Origin: Flavobacterium aerium
Lineage (GTDB): Bacteria; Bacteroidota; Bacteroidia; Flavobacteriales; Flavobacteriaceae
Direction of reading: 5' to 3'
Assembly: GCF_030766725.1 (NCBI RefSeq)
Contig: NZ_JARQWR010000001.1
Span: forward strand, 434,001 to 498,000
DNA length: 64,000 bases
Below are positions 54,408 to 63,204 of the stretch, piece by piece. Under the pieces are notes generated by a model. It did not search any database, was not told the DNA's origin, and worked only from the letters and a program-made list of their open reading frames with translations. Positions within the stretch are counted from its first letter, which is position 1. Every line of letters begins with the position of its first letter. The position numbers and the translations under genes are program-made.

Positions 54408-55490
54408 CTATTTTTTACTCGATTTATAAACGTTAATTTGATTTTCTGATAATGGAATTTCTTGACCATTACCTTTAAGTACTATCGTAAGATATGTATT
54501 CGGTATATTAACTTTGAATTCTAATTCTGCATTTATTGCAGAATCGTTTCTATATAACTCTTGATAAGCTTTAAGAATTTCTTGCTCATTAAAAGTTACT
54601 GATCCTCCATAACGTTGTCCAGTAGAATCTCTCCACCCTAAATTCACCATTCTAGGAACAGCTCTGGGACTAAATGTGATATTTTTAAAGGTTTCATCAA
54701 TGAATTCTTCCTGCTCACCATTGAGCATAAAGAAATAGGAATTAATTGCTTCACCACCTTTGGGGATTGAATAGCTTGGTTTCCAATTGTATCTTTTTCT
54801 ATACGTATCCCATATCCCATAGGGTATAGGTTTGTTTTTGTTTGCTTCTCGTACCTCTAGAGGAACAATTTGTTCATTAAGCATAATGGACTTGCGATAG
54901 TCCGGACTAAACAATAATTTTTCATGGCTATCTAGCCCCGCAATTTCTTGCTCTGGTATAACTATTTTTTTACCTTCATATCGACTTACCTCAATTTGTT
55001 TTCCAGAACCAAAAAGCCATACAACAACAACTCCACCTGGAGCAAAGCCTACGACTATAGTTGAATACGTCATTTTTTTATTTGTAAAACTATCCAGATA
55101 ACCTTCCTCAAATAAGGCAAGCATTTTATCATAGTCCAGTTTTGTATCGATATGGTAAAAAGTATCTTCCGCATAAGAAAGCCAGACAACATCTAGACGA
55201 TTTGGTAATGGTTTAATACCCGAACTCATACTCCCTCCTATGTGTCCCCAGCCATAAGTTCCAGTGTGTGTACCTAGATAAAGACTAGTAGAGCCTTTAG
55301 CCGACTCTAATCCGCCTTCATAAACATCAACAGGATATCCCAAAGGACAAGTGATTGTTTCTTTCCAACGAAATTCTTTAGTTGCTTCGGTTGTACTCTG
55401 ACTCATAGTGGTGTTTGCTTTTTTTTCCTGACATGAAATAAAATTCAAGCTTGAAATGCTAATTAATAATACTGATATTATTCTGTGCAT
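54408..55490 (-). CDS. DUF2931 lipoprotein, probable immunity to the Tle1-like effector
   Basis: A 360-residue lipoprotein with signal MHRIISVLLISISSLNFISC and a lipobox Cys20. The mature part has the DUF2931 layout: RWKETITCPLGYPVDVYEGG, then YGWGHIGGSMSSGIKPLPNR and DVVWLSYAEDTFYHIDTKLD. DUF2931 lipoproteins are recurrent neighbours of T6SS lipases and are proposed to neutralise them in the periplasm. It lies between VgrG and the Tle1-like lipase, 7 bp before the latter. Confidence 0.82.
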   Translation of the reverse strand: MHRIISVLLISISSLNFISCQEKKANTTMSQSTTEATKEFRWKETITCPLGYPVDVYEGGLESAKGSTSLYLGTHTGTYGWGHIGGSMSSGIKPLPNRLDVVWLSYAEDTFYHIDTKLDYDKMLALFEEGYLDSFTNKKMTYSTIVVGFAPGGVVVVWLFGSGKQIEVSRYEGKKIVIPEQEIAGLDSHEKLLFSPDYRKSIMLNEQIVPLEVREANKNKPIPYGIWDTYRKRYNWKPSYSIPKGGEAINSYFFMLNGEQEEFIDETFKNITFSPRAVPRMVNLGWRDSTGQRYGGSVTFNEQEILKAYQELYRNDSAINAELEFKVNIPNTYLTIVLKGNGQEIPLSENQINVYKSSKK

Positions 55491-55555
55491 AATTGTCTTT
55501 GTTTGTCTCTTATAGATTGAAACGTCTAAATTCTAGTACTGTTGCTGTATTTAAA

Positions 55556-57346
55556 TTATGATTTGTTCACCTTCGCGTCTACATCTCCTAGAATGGTTGC
55601 CACACCTGCACTATGGATAAGAATATCTCCACTTTTTGCTGTGTGTGTTGTTGTTGCTGTTGTTTCTTTTAAGTCACCACCAACTTCAATTGTTTTATTT
55701 TGACTTACCGTTTCATTATGAGATTCTGAGTTGATTGTATACTTGTTTGTAATATCTGTGTTTTTATTTTTGCCTACTGTGGTAGTCATATTTTCACCTA
55801 CATTGATTACAAAATCTTTTCCAGCATTTAAAGTGATATTTTTAGGAGCATTAACAGATATATTACCATCCCCATCCATATGCCAAATATTACCACTTGG
55901 ATCTTCTACAGTTACAGATCCTTCACCATCATGCATAATGATTTTTGTTCCAGATCGGGTTTGTAATGCTTTGATATTATTATCGGCATCATGGAATCCA
56001 CTTTTTGCTTGGTTATGGTATAAGTTTCCTGCAACGAATGGCATTTCAGCATTTCCACTTTGAAAATCAACCAATACGGTTTCCCCGATTTCAGGGATAA
56101 AGTGCATTCCTTTTCCTTCACCACCATGCGATGAAATTAGTGGAATCCAATCGGTAGTTTCACCTACGGGTTTTTGCCATGCCATTTGTACCAATACCCG
56201 ACCTAATCCTTTAGGATCATTATTATCGATTACTGTAGCCATCTGTGATTCACATTTGGTGTAATCTGATGGTTGTGCATAGGGTGAAATTTTTACCTGT
56301 TCGGGAATTGCTTTGAATGAATTCTCATATTCTCCTGTATCAATGCAATGGTGCGTTGCTTCAATTACTCTAAAGTGGCCTTTGCTATCCTGATTTTCAT
56401 CTAAAATATTAATAATGGCACCAGGACGTACTGCGGGATCTTCACTTCGTCCACTAACAAAAACCATGTTAGCTACTTTTTGGTCAAAACTTAAACGACT
56501 GAATTGATCCGTGTCCGATTGACCCATAGTTTCACTAACCAATTGATTGTGTTGTACAGTCGTTTCTTTTGCAAATATTTTCCCAGAAGTTTGTAATATA
56601 GATTGATTAAGACCATTTACAGATCCTTCATGTATTGATGTTGGACTTTGATGTGAGGCACCTTCAGATACATCATTGGTATGGTACTTAAAACGGGTAG
56701 GTTGTAAGCTCATTTCGAAATCATATTCAATAAGGTCAAAACCATAACGGAGGTCAATTACTTTTGATGCATCTTCATTTCCAATGATTAATTTTTGTCC
56801 ATTATAATAAAACCATTCTCCTTGTCGCGCGCACAATCGACCAATAAAATCATAGTCGCTCTGATTGTATTGTACAACATAAGGATAAGGAGTGTTTTTT
56901 TCAGGCTTAACAACTGTTTCTAAAAGTTTAACGTCATAATTAGAAAGCGCTGAATTAACGATGCTTTTAAGATCTTTCTTTAAGAAGGAAAGAGATTCTG
57001 GACCATTATCCATCAGGATTGTTGGGCTAAAAGCTTTGAATGTTACTGTTTTTCCTTTTGAAAAACCATCCGATTTACGCATTTTTACCTGAGTAACAAT
57101 TCCTTTAAAATTACCTATACTAGTCGAAAATATGCTTTCCTGACATTGCATCGTAACCATGATAGGCTCTCCAACTAGTTGTTGAAAATCTCCTTTTAAA
57201 CCGGGATTTTGAAGTAATAACTCATCTTCACGACATTCTAACGTTAGAAAATGATGTTCTTCAATATCCTGAGCCAGCATAAAGTTTAGAAACGTACTGA
57301 TAGTCGTTTCTCCAATTCTTATAGTAAGGGTAGTTTGTAATGCCAT
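55556..57346 (-). CDS. vgrG: Type VI secretion spike protein VgrG (TssI)
   Basis: A 596-residue spike protein. The gp27-like part covers about 1-330 (QTTLTIRIGETTISTFLNFM, YDFIGRLCARQGEWFYYNGQ). The gp5-like OB-fold contains WIPLISSHGGEGKGMHFIPE and GNAEMPFVAGNLYHNQ. The C-terminal needle is a beta-helix of short repeats (ITLNAGKDFVINVGENMTTT). There is no fused C-terminal toxin, so it delivers partners such as the PAAR-like effector. It is preceded by 5 bp by an exported protein of the effector pair. Confidence 0.93.
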   Translation of the reverse strand: MALQTTLTIRIGETTISTFLNFMLAQDIEEHHFLTLECREDELLLQNPGLKGDFQQLVGEPIMVTMQCQESIFSTSIGNFKGIVTQVKMRKSDGFSKGKTVTFKAFSPTILMDNGPESLSFLKKDLKSIVNSALSNYDVKLLETVVKPEKNTPYPYVVQYNQSDYDFIGRLCARQGEWFYYNGQKLIIGNEDASKVIDLRYGFDLIEYDFEMSLQPTRFKYHTNDVSEGASHQSPTSIHEGSVNGLNQSILQTSGKIFAKETTVQHNQLVSETMGQSDTDQFSRLSFDQKVANMVFVSGRSEDPAVRPGAIINILDENQDSKGHFRVIEATHHCIDTGEYENSFKAIPEQVKISPYAQPSDYTKCESQMATVIDNNDPKGLGRVLVQMAWQKPVGETTDWIPLISSHGGEGKGMHFIPEIGETVLVDFQSGNAEMPFVAGNLYHNQAKSGFHDADNNIKALQTRSGTKIIMHDGEGSVTVEDPSGNIWHMDGDGNISVNAPKNITLNAGKDFVINVGENMTTTVGKNKNTDITNKYTINSESHNETVSQNKTIEVGGDLKETTATTTHTAKSGDILIHSAGVATILGDVDAKVNKS

Positions 57347-57351
57347 GACGA

Positions 57352-58143
57352 TTATTTTTTTGCGCTTTTATCAACGATAAAAACAGATTTCTTGTCATTA
57401 AATTTTAACGAAATAATTTTACCTGAGGATATATAATTACCTGTTTTAGGATCTTCTTTATATTCTTTTATTTGAACTTTCTTAGTGGTAGGGTCATATT
57501 GGGGAGCTTGATCATCACTTCTGGATTTAAAAGTGGTAAAAGTACTTTGCCCATTTATACAGTCTGGACAAATTGAAAAATTACCCGCTTCTAATCGTAT
57601 CACTTCAAGGGTGAAAAAATCATTTCCGCTGCCGTGTGTACCATATCCAAAAATTAAATATTGGTTAGGGTGCGTAGCTGTAGCAATTGACTCTATTTTA
57701 TACCATGAAACATCAGAATACAATAGTTTTTCTTCAGATGAAGTGGCTTCTGTTTCAGAGATTTTTTCAGAATAAATTTTTAGCGGACTATTTGGTGTTT
57801 CTTGATATTGAAAAATGGATTGGAAATCATGCCAAGTTCCACCATTAAAATTATCCCAAGAAAATATGCGAAGTTTTTTATCTTCTGAAGAAGTGATAGT
57901 GATTTTTTCTCCAAGTTGTTCAAAAGGATATTTTAAATCAAAATGATTTAATAAAGCATCCTGTAAATCTGTTCGAAACAATGTTTTAATTTCATCGTTC
58001 TTTTCATCTTGTTGTGATGCAGTAGAAAATAAATTATAGGTTTGAACAAGCTTTTGCTCTATAGCATTATTATTCTGAGCATTTATAGTTAGGACATAAA
58101 TACTAGTTAATAATATAGAAAATATGAGTTTCTTTAGCTTCAC
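57352..58143 (-). CDS. Exported protein, candidate immunity to the lysozyme-like effector
   Basis: A 263-residue periplasmic protein (signal MKLKKLIFSILLTSIYVLTI, cleavage near INAQ). The body is beta-rich with no catalytic motif (EKITITSSEDKKLRIFSWDN and HPNQYLIFGYGTHGSGNDFF). The gene begins 2 bp after the putative muramidase-like effector. Order and location fit a periplasmic immunity protein against a peptidoglycan-acting toxin. This is inferred from context. Confidence 0.65.
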   Translation of the reverse strand: MKLKKLIFSILLTSIYVLTINAQNNNAIEQKLVQTYNLFSTASQQDEKNDEIKTLFRTDLQDALLNHFDLKYPFEQLGEKITITSSEDKKLRIFSWDNFNGGTWHDFQSIFQYQETPNSPLKIYSEKISETEATSSEEKLLYSDVSWYKIESIATATHPNQYLIFGYGTHGSGNDFFTLEVIRLEAGNFSICPDCINGQSTFTTFKSRSDDQAPQYDPTTKKVQIKEYKEDPKTGNYISSGKIISLKFNDKKSVFIVDKSAKK

Positions 58144-58145
58144 GA

Positions 58146-58895
58146 TTATTTTGTAAAAATTCCTTTAGTTATCATATAGCGCCATGTAGCTAATCGTTCA
58201 AGGGCTTTGTAGCGAACGCCATTTCCACCATTAATACGAGCGACTTTTGTAGGAGGATTTTTTTTAAAATCTAAACTACCATTAGCAGTAAGATATTTAA
58301 TTCCTGTTCCTTGACCTTGAAAATATACATACGTCCAAAATGCAGATTGATCCTCTGTTGGAATACCATATTTTAATTTCTTTCGATCGGCATTAAATTG
58401 ATCACGTCTCTGACACAATATTGCCCCAAACCCATATAATGCATTTTTTAAGCCATTAAAAACGGCAGAATTTACAGTCGTTTTGCCGCCCCATTCATTA
58501 CGGGCTACTTTTACGGTTTTAAATTCATCACCTTCATTATAATCTTTGGGTAAATATTTTTTTACTTCAGGGAAATCAGATGAAAAATTATCAACACCCA
58601 GCGTATTGAAACCGTCTATTGGAAGATTAGTCAGAATTTTTTCTCCTGTTTTGTTTTTGTAATCGGTTTCATAATTGAAGTCTAAATCCATATAAGTATG
58701 GCCAAGACCTTCACCAATTGCAATGGTGTAAAAATAGGAGGGCATAAAACCAAGTTCCTTGGATACCAATTCTATAATGTCGACCAAAGGTTTTTCTCGA
58801 GACTCATCGGCATAGCCAGCCCAATCATAGACCTTTTTTACATTATATTCTTTTTCTAATGCTGCCTTGATTATTTCTTTTCGTTGCTTTCCCAT
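58146..58895 (-). CDS. Putative T6SS peptidoglycan-targeting effector
   Basis: A 249-residue protein with no signal peptide, as expected for a T6SS cargo. Near the N-terminus MPSYFYTIAIGEGLGHTYMD carries Glu62 in a context like the catalytic Glu of lysozyme and lytic transglycosylase folds. The central part is rich in aromatic and basic residues (QRRDQFNADRKKLKYGIPTE). The gene sits directly after two TssD genes and before an exported candidate immunity gene. I call a muramidase-like effector from the Glu context and gene order; another hydrolase activity is possible. Confidence 0.6.
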   Translation of the reverse strand: MGKQRKEIIKAALEKEYNVKKVYDWAGYADESREKPLVDIIELVSKELGFMPSYFYTIAIGEGLGHTYMDLDFNYETDYKNKTGEKILTNLPIDGFNTLGVDNFSSDFPEVKKYLPKDYNEGDEFKTVKVARNEWGGKTTVNSAVFNGLKNALYGFGAILCQRRDQFNADRKKLKYGIPTEDQSAFWTYVYFQGQGTGIKYLTANGSLDFKKNPPTKVARINGGNGVRYKALERLATWRYMITKGIFTK

Positions 58896-58904
58896 AACTT
58901 TAGT

Positions 58905-59306
58905 TTATGAAAAATTTACGCCTGGCCATTTGTTTTTAAATGGAGTATTACCAATATTAATTTCTTGAGAGGAAATTAATATTTCAATGGTCATCGGGGA
59001 TGCACCATTAGCTCGAAACATCTCATGATAACGTATACAATAACCCTTTGTGAATTTTACTTCCTTCATACGGCTCATCGCATCTCTTTTATAGAAAGTT
59101 ATTACTCCATCTTTCGTTTGAGTATTACTAACCATCCAGTCAGAAAAATTATCTAGATTATTGGCTTCAACGACAACTCTGATTTTACCACCTTTTGCAT
59201 TAGAAGATGGTTTGCCATTATTATCTGTATTCTGTTCGAAAAAGATATCATACTCTAATACAGTATGAGCTATCCCATCTATTTCAAGCTTTGCTAAAAA
59301 AGACAT
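58905..59306 (-). CDS. tssD: T6SS tube protein TssD (Hcp), second copy
   Basis: A 133-residue TssD of the Bacteroidetes T6SSiii type. It contains FLAKLEIDGIAHTVLEYDIF, the conserved KGGKIRVVVEANN and GYCIRYHEMFRANGASPMTI segments. It forms hexameric rings of the inner tube. It is clearly paralogous to the upstream copy but differs throughout, so it may carry a different cargo. It lies 9 bp before the putative muramidase-like effector and may load it. Confidence 0.9.
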   Translation of the reverse strand: MSFLAKLEIDGIAHTVLEYDIFFEQNTDNNGKPSSNAKGGKIRVVVEANNLDNFSDWMVSNTQTKDGVITFYKRDAMSRMKEVKFTKGYCIRYHEMFRANGASPMTIEILISSQEINIGNTPFKNKWPGVNFS

Positions 59307-59340
59307 AAGACATCATTATTAAGTTAAATAAAAAAGAGGA

Positions 59341-59365
59341 AAGGGAATGTTATATACATTCCCTT
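59341..59365 (-). terminator. Hairpin between the two TssD genes (attenuator)
   Basis: AAGGGAATGT and ACATTCCCTT form a perfect 10-bp stem around TATAT. On the minus strand it is followed by a T-rich run. It lies after the first tssD and before the second, so it should reduce read-through. Confidence 0.75.
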
Positions 59366-59394
59366 AATTTCCTACAATATTTTAATGAAGTTGG

Positions 59395-59781
59395 TTATAC
59401 CCACTCATTTCTGTGAAGACCACTACCTAACTCTAATTCTTGAGCAGAAATAGTGAATGTTTCAGTTAATGGGTTTTCACCTTTAGCATCAAATTCTTCT
59501 TTGTACTTAACCAAGTAACCTTGTCTAAAGTTCATTTCTTTTAATTTAGCATCCGTATCACGTTTTACGTATACTATAGAACCATCTTTTCTTTCAAAGT
59601 TGTTGGTCATCCATTCGAAGAAAAATGAATCTCCTGTTGATTCAACTGTAATAGTTAGTCTACCTCCACGAGTGATTGAAGATGGACGTCCTGTTGCATC
59701 TACTTCTTGGTGTAGATCATACATAGCGTGTAGAATGTTCATTTCTTTTCCGCCTACTGTAATTTTTGATTTAAATGACAT
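59395..59781 (-). CDS. tssD: T6SS tube protein TssD (Hcp), first copy
   Basis: A 128-residue TssD: SFKSKITVGGKEMNILHAMY, GRPSSITRGGRLTITVESTG and GYLVKYKEEFDAKGENPLTE match Bacteroidetes Hcp proteins. It is the first gene of the minus-strand T6SS cluster and is followed by a hairpin that probably uncouples its expression from the downstream genes. No TssB, TssC or ClpV is present in the window, so structural genes must lie elsewhere. Confidence 0.92.
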   Translation of the reverse strand: MSFKSKITVGGKEMNILHAMYDLHQEVDATGRPSSITRGGRLTITVESTGDSFFFEWMTNNFERKDGSIVYVKRDTDAKLKEMNFRQGYLVKYKEEFDAKGENPLTETFTISAQELELGSGLHRNEWV

Positions 59782-60176
59782 AATAATAAAAATTAAGGTT
59801 AAAAAATAATAATACCGAGTAATATCTAATAAAGATTAAGTAACGAATTTATAATAAAAAATGTTTAATTGCTAAAAAAAATGCAAAAAATTGATTAAAA
59901 ACATCTATGTTTTAGTTTGTTAGCTTAATTCCAATCAGAAAATTCTTGTTTTTAACGTATCCGTTTTCTGGAATGAATTAGCATCTCACTAGTGATATTT
60001 AAAAGGTTTTTAAGTTGGATATTTTTAAAATTGTCTTGAAAAAAGAAATGGGCTAAAAAAAGTGTAGTATATTAGCAGAAATAAAGAATTGTGTGGGGTA
60101 AATTGCTTAAAAGAGTTTATCATAAGTTACAATTTTGACAAATTAGAATAAATTAATAACGTTAAAAAAGAAGAGA
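59782..60176. other. Intergenic region between T6SS cluster and phnA-like gene
   Basis: About 395 bp of very AT-rich DNA between divergent genes. No gene or clear hairpin is visible. Promoters for tssD (minus) and the PhnA-like gene (plus) must be here, but I cannot assign a -33/-7 pair. Confidence 0.5.
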
Positions 60177-60386
60177 ATGGATGTAAAAGATAGTAATGGA
60201 ACGCTACTTGTAGAAGGAGATTCTGTGCAGATTATTAAAGATTTAAAAGTAAAAGGATCTTCATCGGTAATAAAAAGAGGGAAGATTGTGAAAAATATTC
60301 GTCTTACATCTAGTAATGAAGAAGTAGAAGGACGTGTAGATAAAGTTCAGATGGTATTAAAAGCTTGTTTCCTTAAAAAGATATAA
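60177..60386 (+). CDS. Short PhnA/YjdM-type domain protein
   Basis: A 69-residue protein made only of the SH3-like PhnA C-terminal domain: MDVKDSNGTLLVEGDSVQII, DLKVKGSSSVIKRGKIVKNI and KVQMVLKACFLKKI. Full-length YjdM proteins have an additional N-terminal zinc ribbon, which is missing here, as in many Bacteroidetes forms. The exact function is unknown; the old link to phosphonate use is not supported for this short form. It ends at a strong terminator. Confidence 0.85.
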   Translation: MDVKDSNGTLLVEGDSVQIIKDLKVKGSSSVIKRGKIVKNIRLTSSNEEVEGRVDKVQMVLKACFLKKI

Positions 60387-60400
60387 GTTCTATATAGATA

Positions 60401-60438
60401 TAAAAAAAAGCCTCTCAATTATATTGAGAGGCTTTTTT
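60401..60438. terminator. Bidirectional terminator between phnA-like and susE genes
   Basis: GCCTCTCAAT and ATTGAGAGGC pair around TATA, flanked by an A-run and a T-run. It serves the PhnA-like gene (plus) and the susE-like gene (minus). Confidence 0.85.
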
Positions 60439-60465
60439 AATGAATAGTGGTACTAGTTTAGAATA

Positions 60466-61566
60466 TTAAGGTAGTAGGATAAAGAGGTATCGACCATCAA
60501 TATCATTAAACCAAATATCATATTTTGAAGCGAGTACAGGAATATCCCCACCACCAATTGTTGCAATACCACTGAATGACGTATCGGCACCCCAGTTTAC
60601 ATCCCAATTGTTGTTCGCTCGAAATTTTAAGTTATTGTTCGAAAGTGTTACTCCAGAAATCTTCCAGATATGAAGGTCAAATGTACTGTTTGTCATATCG
60701 GTATCAGTATCCCAACCACCAGGAGTTGCATCTCCTACAATACCTATTGTAGGATAAGTAACTGTAGGAGGAGTTGAAACAGGAGTAAAGGTATAGGTCA
60801 TCGTGGTAATATTAACTTCTAAGTTATAATATCCAGAGATAGCAACTGGGATAATTGCAGGTTCGTTTTCTCCAGTAGGAGTACTCACCCCAAGGATTCC
60901 GCCACTTCCACCATATTGAGGATGCCAAGAACCTTTTGTATCAAGAATTTTAAATCCAAAGTCGGCTCCACCAATAAAGAATCCTGTATAATAAAACTTA
61001 TTTTCATCCATAGGGTCACGGAATAAAGGTGTATTATCACTATCGTTATTCCATCCTGCAGCTGTTGCATTTCCTACAAGGAATAAATCGTTTTTTGCAA
61101 CGATAGTAGCATATGGAGTTACTTTAATATGAATACTATTAGAATACATTGGAAGGTCCTTTTTAGGTCCCAATGAAGATTTAATACGAATTTCAATCTC
61201 GGTTTCTTGTAATGCATTTGCGCCAGCAGCAGTTACAGCAGAATTTAATGCAGCGACAGTTAAGGCAATGGTATTTGTAGACACTATTCCGGCGCTAACT
61301 GCATTAACAAACTGTGTATTCGCTAGTGCAATTTCAACACTATAAGAAATATCGGTAGGAATACCATAATCACTTTTGGTCCAATTCAAATTGAACACGG
61401 TGTTATTTGCATTTTCACGTACCAATACAAAAGCTGATCCCCCTTCAGGAGCCACTAATACTGGGGCAGAAATTGCATTTGCAACAATCTTTTCATCATC
61501 AGAATTACAGGAGTATACCAATAAAAGTAAGATGGCTAAAGCTGAAAATTTATAAATATGTTTCAT
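60466..61566 (-). CDS. SusE-like outer-membrane glycan-binding lipoprotein
   Basis: A 366-residue lipoprotein (MKHIYKFSALAILLLLVYSC, Cys20). The N-terminal SusE domain (SAPVLVAPEGGSAFVLVREN, FNLNWTKSDYGIPTDISYSV) is followed by two SusE/SusF-type carbohydrate-binding modules: LFLVGNATAAGWNNDSD and IGIVGDATPGGWDTDTD. These surface lipoproteins hold polysaccharides next to the SusCD transporter. It is the last gene of the sus operon, 27 bp after susD. Two tandem binding modules is usual for SusE-like proteins. The glycan cannot be told from sequence alone. Confidence 0.88.
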   Translation of the reverse strand: MKHIYKFSALAILLLLVYSCNSDDEKIVANAISAPVLVAPEGGSAFVLVRENANNTVFNLNWTKSDYGIPTDISYSVEIALANTQFVNAVSAGIVSTNTIALTVAALNSAVTAAGANALQETEIEIRIKSSLGPKKDLPMYSNSIHIKVTPYATIVAKNDLFLVGNATAAGWNNDSDNTPLFRDPMDENKFYYTGFFIGGADFGFKILDTKGSWHPQYGGSGGILGVSTPTGENEPAIIPVAISGYYNLEVNITTMTYTFTPVSTPPTVTYPTIGIVGDATPGGWDTDTDMTNSTFDLHIWKISGVTLSNNNLKFRANNNWDVNWGADTSFSGIATIGGGDIPVLASKYDIWFNDIDGRYLFILLP

Positions 61567-61593
61567 TTTATTAAACTTTAAATTAGATGGATA

Positions 61594-63195
61594 CTAATAC
61601 CCTGTATTTTGTACCAATTTTGGGTTACCCGCAATAGCGTTGGATGGAATAGGGAATAAGTCTCTGTAATTTGGTGTAGATGAACCACTCGGTGTATTAC
61701 CTTTCCAAGGCCATAAGTAAGCTCCACCAGAGAATTTACCAAAACGAACTAAATCAGTTCTTCTATGACCTTCCCAATGTAATTCACGAGCTCTTTCGTC
61801 CAAGATGAAATCCAAAGTTAATTGACCACTTGATACCGTTGAAGTATTGGCACGTGTACGGATTAAATTTACATAATCTGCTGCAGTTGCTAGAGAACCG
61901 CCACCACCACGAACAGCAATTTCGGCATACATTAAATAAGCATCGGCAAGACGGAACATAGGAAAATCGATATCTACGAAAGTTCCTGATGAATCAGAAC
62001 CGGGAACTCCTGCTTTTGTAAGATTCTTCCATTTTTGAATTGCATAACCATCTGTAAAACTGGTAATACTATTAATTTCTTTTGTTTGTCCATCTGTGTA
62101 GAATTGACCTCGAGTATCTGTAGTATTAGGCGCAAACTTGTCTACTAAAGCAGCAGTTGTTCTAATACCTGCCCATCCACCAACGATTCCAAATTCTACG
62201 GGATTCATAGAACCTCCAACTGCTGCATGAGTTAAAAATGTTGTTCCTCCATAAGTTTGAGTACGTAAACCATCAAAAGCAACAGCAAAAATAAATTCTG
62301 AATTTCGGTAATCATCATTATCCGCAAGGAATAAATCTTTATACGTACTATGTAAGGTATAACCACCATTGATTACAGCTTGTACTTCTGGAAAAGCTAA
62401 ATCATATTTTGGAGAATTAATATAAACTCCAGCATTCATATATAGTTTTGCTAACAACATATGAGCAGCTCCTTTATCAGCTCTTGGGTAAACGTTCATT
62501 TTAGCAGGTTTCATTGGACTATTTTCTGCTAAAATTGCCTTTAATTCAGTCTCCACATAATTGAATAATTCAGCTCTGCTAGATTGCTCAGGCAAATAAA
62601 ACCCAGTTGGAGAATCCTCTGTAACAATAGCAACATTACCAAAGAAATCTAAGAAATGCCAATAACTTAAAGCTCTAAGAAATCGAGCTTCAGTTCTGTA
62701 TACTTGTATGTCCTCACGAAGTTGGCCAGTAACTCCTCGAGTATCTAGTTTCTCATTTGTAGTTTGACGTAAAAATTCGTTACAGTTTTTAATTTGGAAA
62801 TCTAAACGACTAAACATAGCGTTGATGAATAAATCACCAGAAGTCCATGATTGACCATGAAAATCTTGAATTGTTTTATCGTTCCAACCCATGATGGCCT
62901 CATCCGTTGTTAATTCTTGCATCAACCATAATCCACGCACATATTGACTTTCCCCTTCATCAATTCCACCAATATCCGGAGTACCATCAGGTCCTTTTTG
63001 TCCAGTAGTTGCTAATCCTGCATAAAGTTTAGCAAGGAATTGTTGATAGGATCCGGGATTCTTAAAGAACTCTTCCGATGAAAATTGATTTCCATCATTT
63101 GGAGCAGTTTGATCCAAATCATTCAAGCAAGAAGATAATGTTAGTACTAATAACAATACTCCGATTCGTTGTATAGTAAATGATATTTTTTTCAT
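61594..63195 (-). CDS. SusD/RagB-family nutrient-binding lipoprotein
   Basis: A 533-residue lipoprotein (signal MKKISFTIQRIGVLLLVLTL, lipobox Cys near 23, SSC). It shows TPR-like helices and the conserved C-terminal region FILDERARELHWEGHRRTDL, followed by PNYRDLFPIPSNAIAGNPKL, both diagnostic of SusD/RagB. SusD forms the lid of the SusC transporter. It starts 9 bp after susC. With susE it indicates uptake of an alpha-glucan-like or other oligosaccharide. Confidence 0.93.
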   Translation of the reverse strand: MKKISFTIQRIGVLLLVLTLSSCLNDLDQTAPNDGNQFSSEEFFKNPGSYQQFLAKLYAGLATTGQKGPDGTPDIGGIDEGESQYVRGLWLMQELTTDEAIMGWNDKTIQDFHGQSWTSGDLFINAMFSRLDFQIKNCNEFLRQTTNEKLDTRGVTGQLREDIQVYRTEARFLRALSYWHFLDFFGNVAIVTEDSPTGFYLPEQSSRAELFNYVETELKAILAENSPMKPAKMNVYPRADKGAAHMLLAKLYMNAGVYINSPKYDLAFPEVQAVINGGYTLHSTYKDLFLADNDDYRNSEFIFAVAFDGLRTQTYGGTTFLTHAAVGGSMNPVEFGIVGGWAGIRTTAALVDKFAPNTTDTRGQFYTDGQTKEINSITSFTDGYAIQKWKNLTKAGVPGSDSSGTFVDIDFPMFRLADAYLMYAEIAVRGGGGSLATAADYVNLIRTRANTSTVSSGQLTLDFILDERARELHWEGHRRTDLVRFGKFSGGAYLWPWKGNTPSGSSTPNYRDLFPIPSNAIAGNPKLVQNTGY

Positions 63196-63204
63196 GGTAT
63201 TGTT

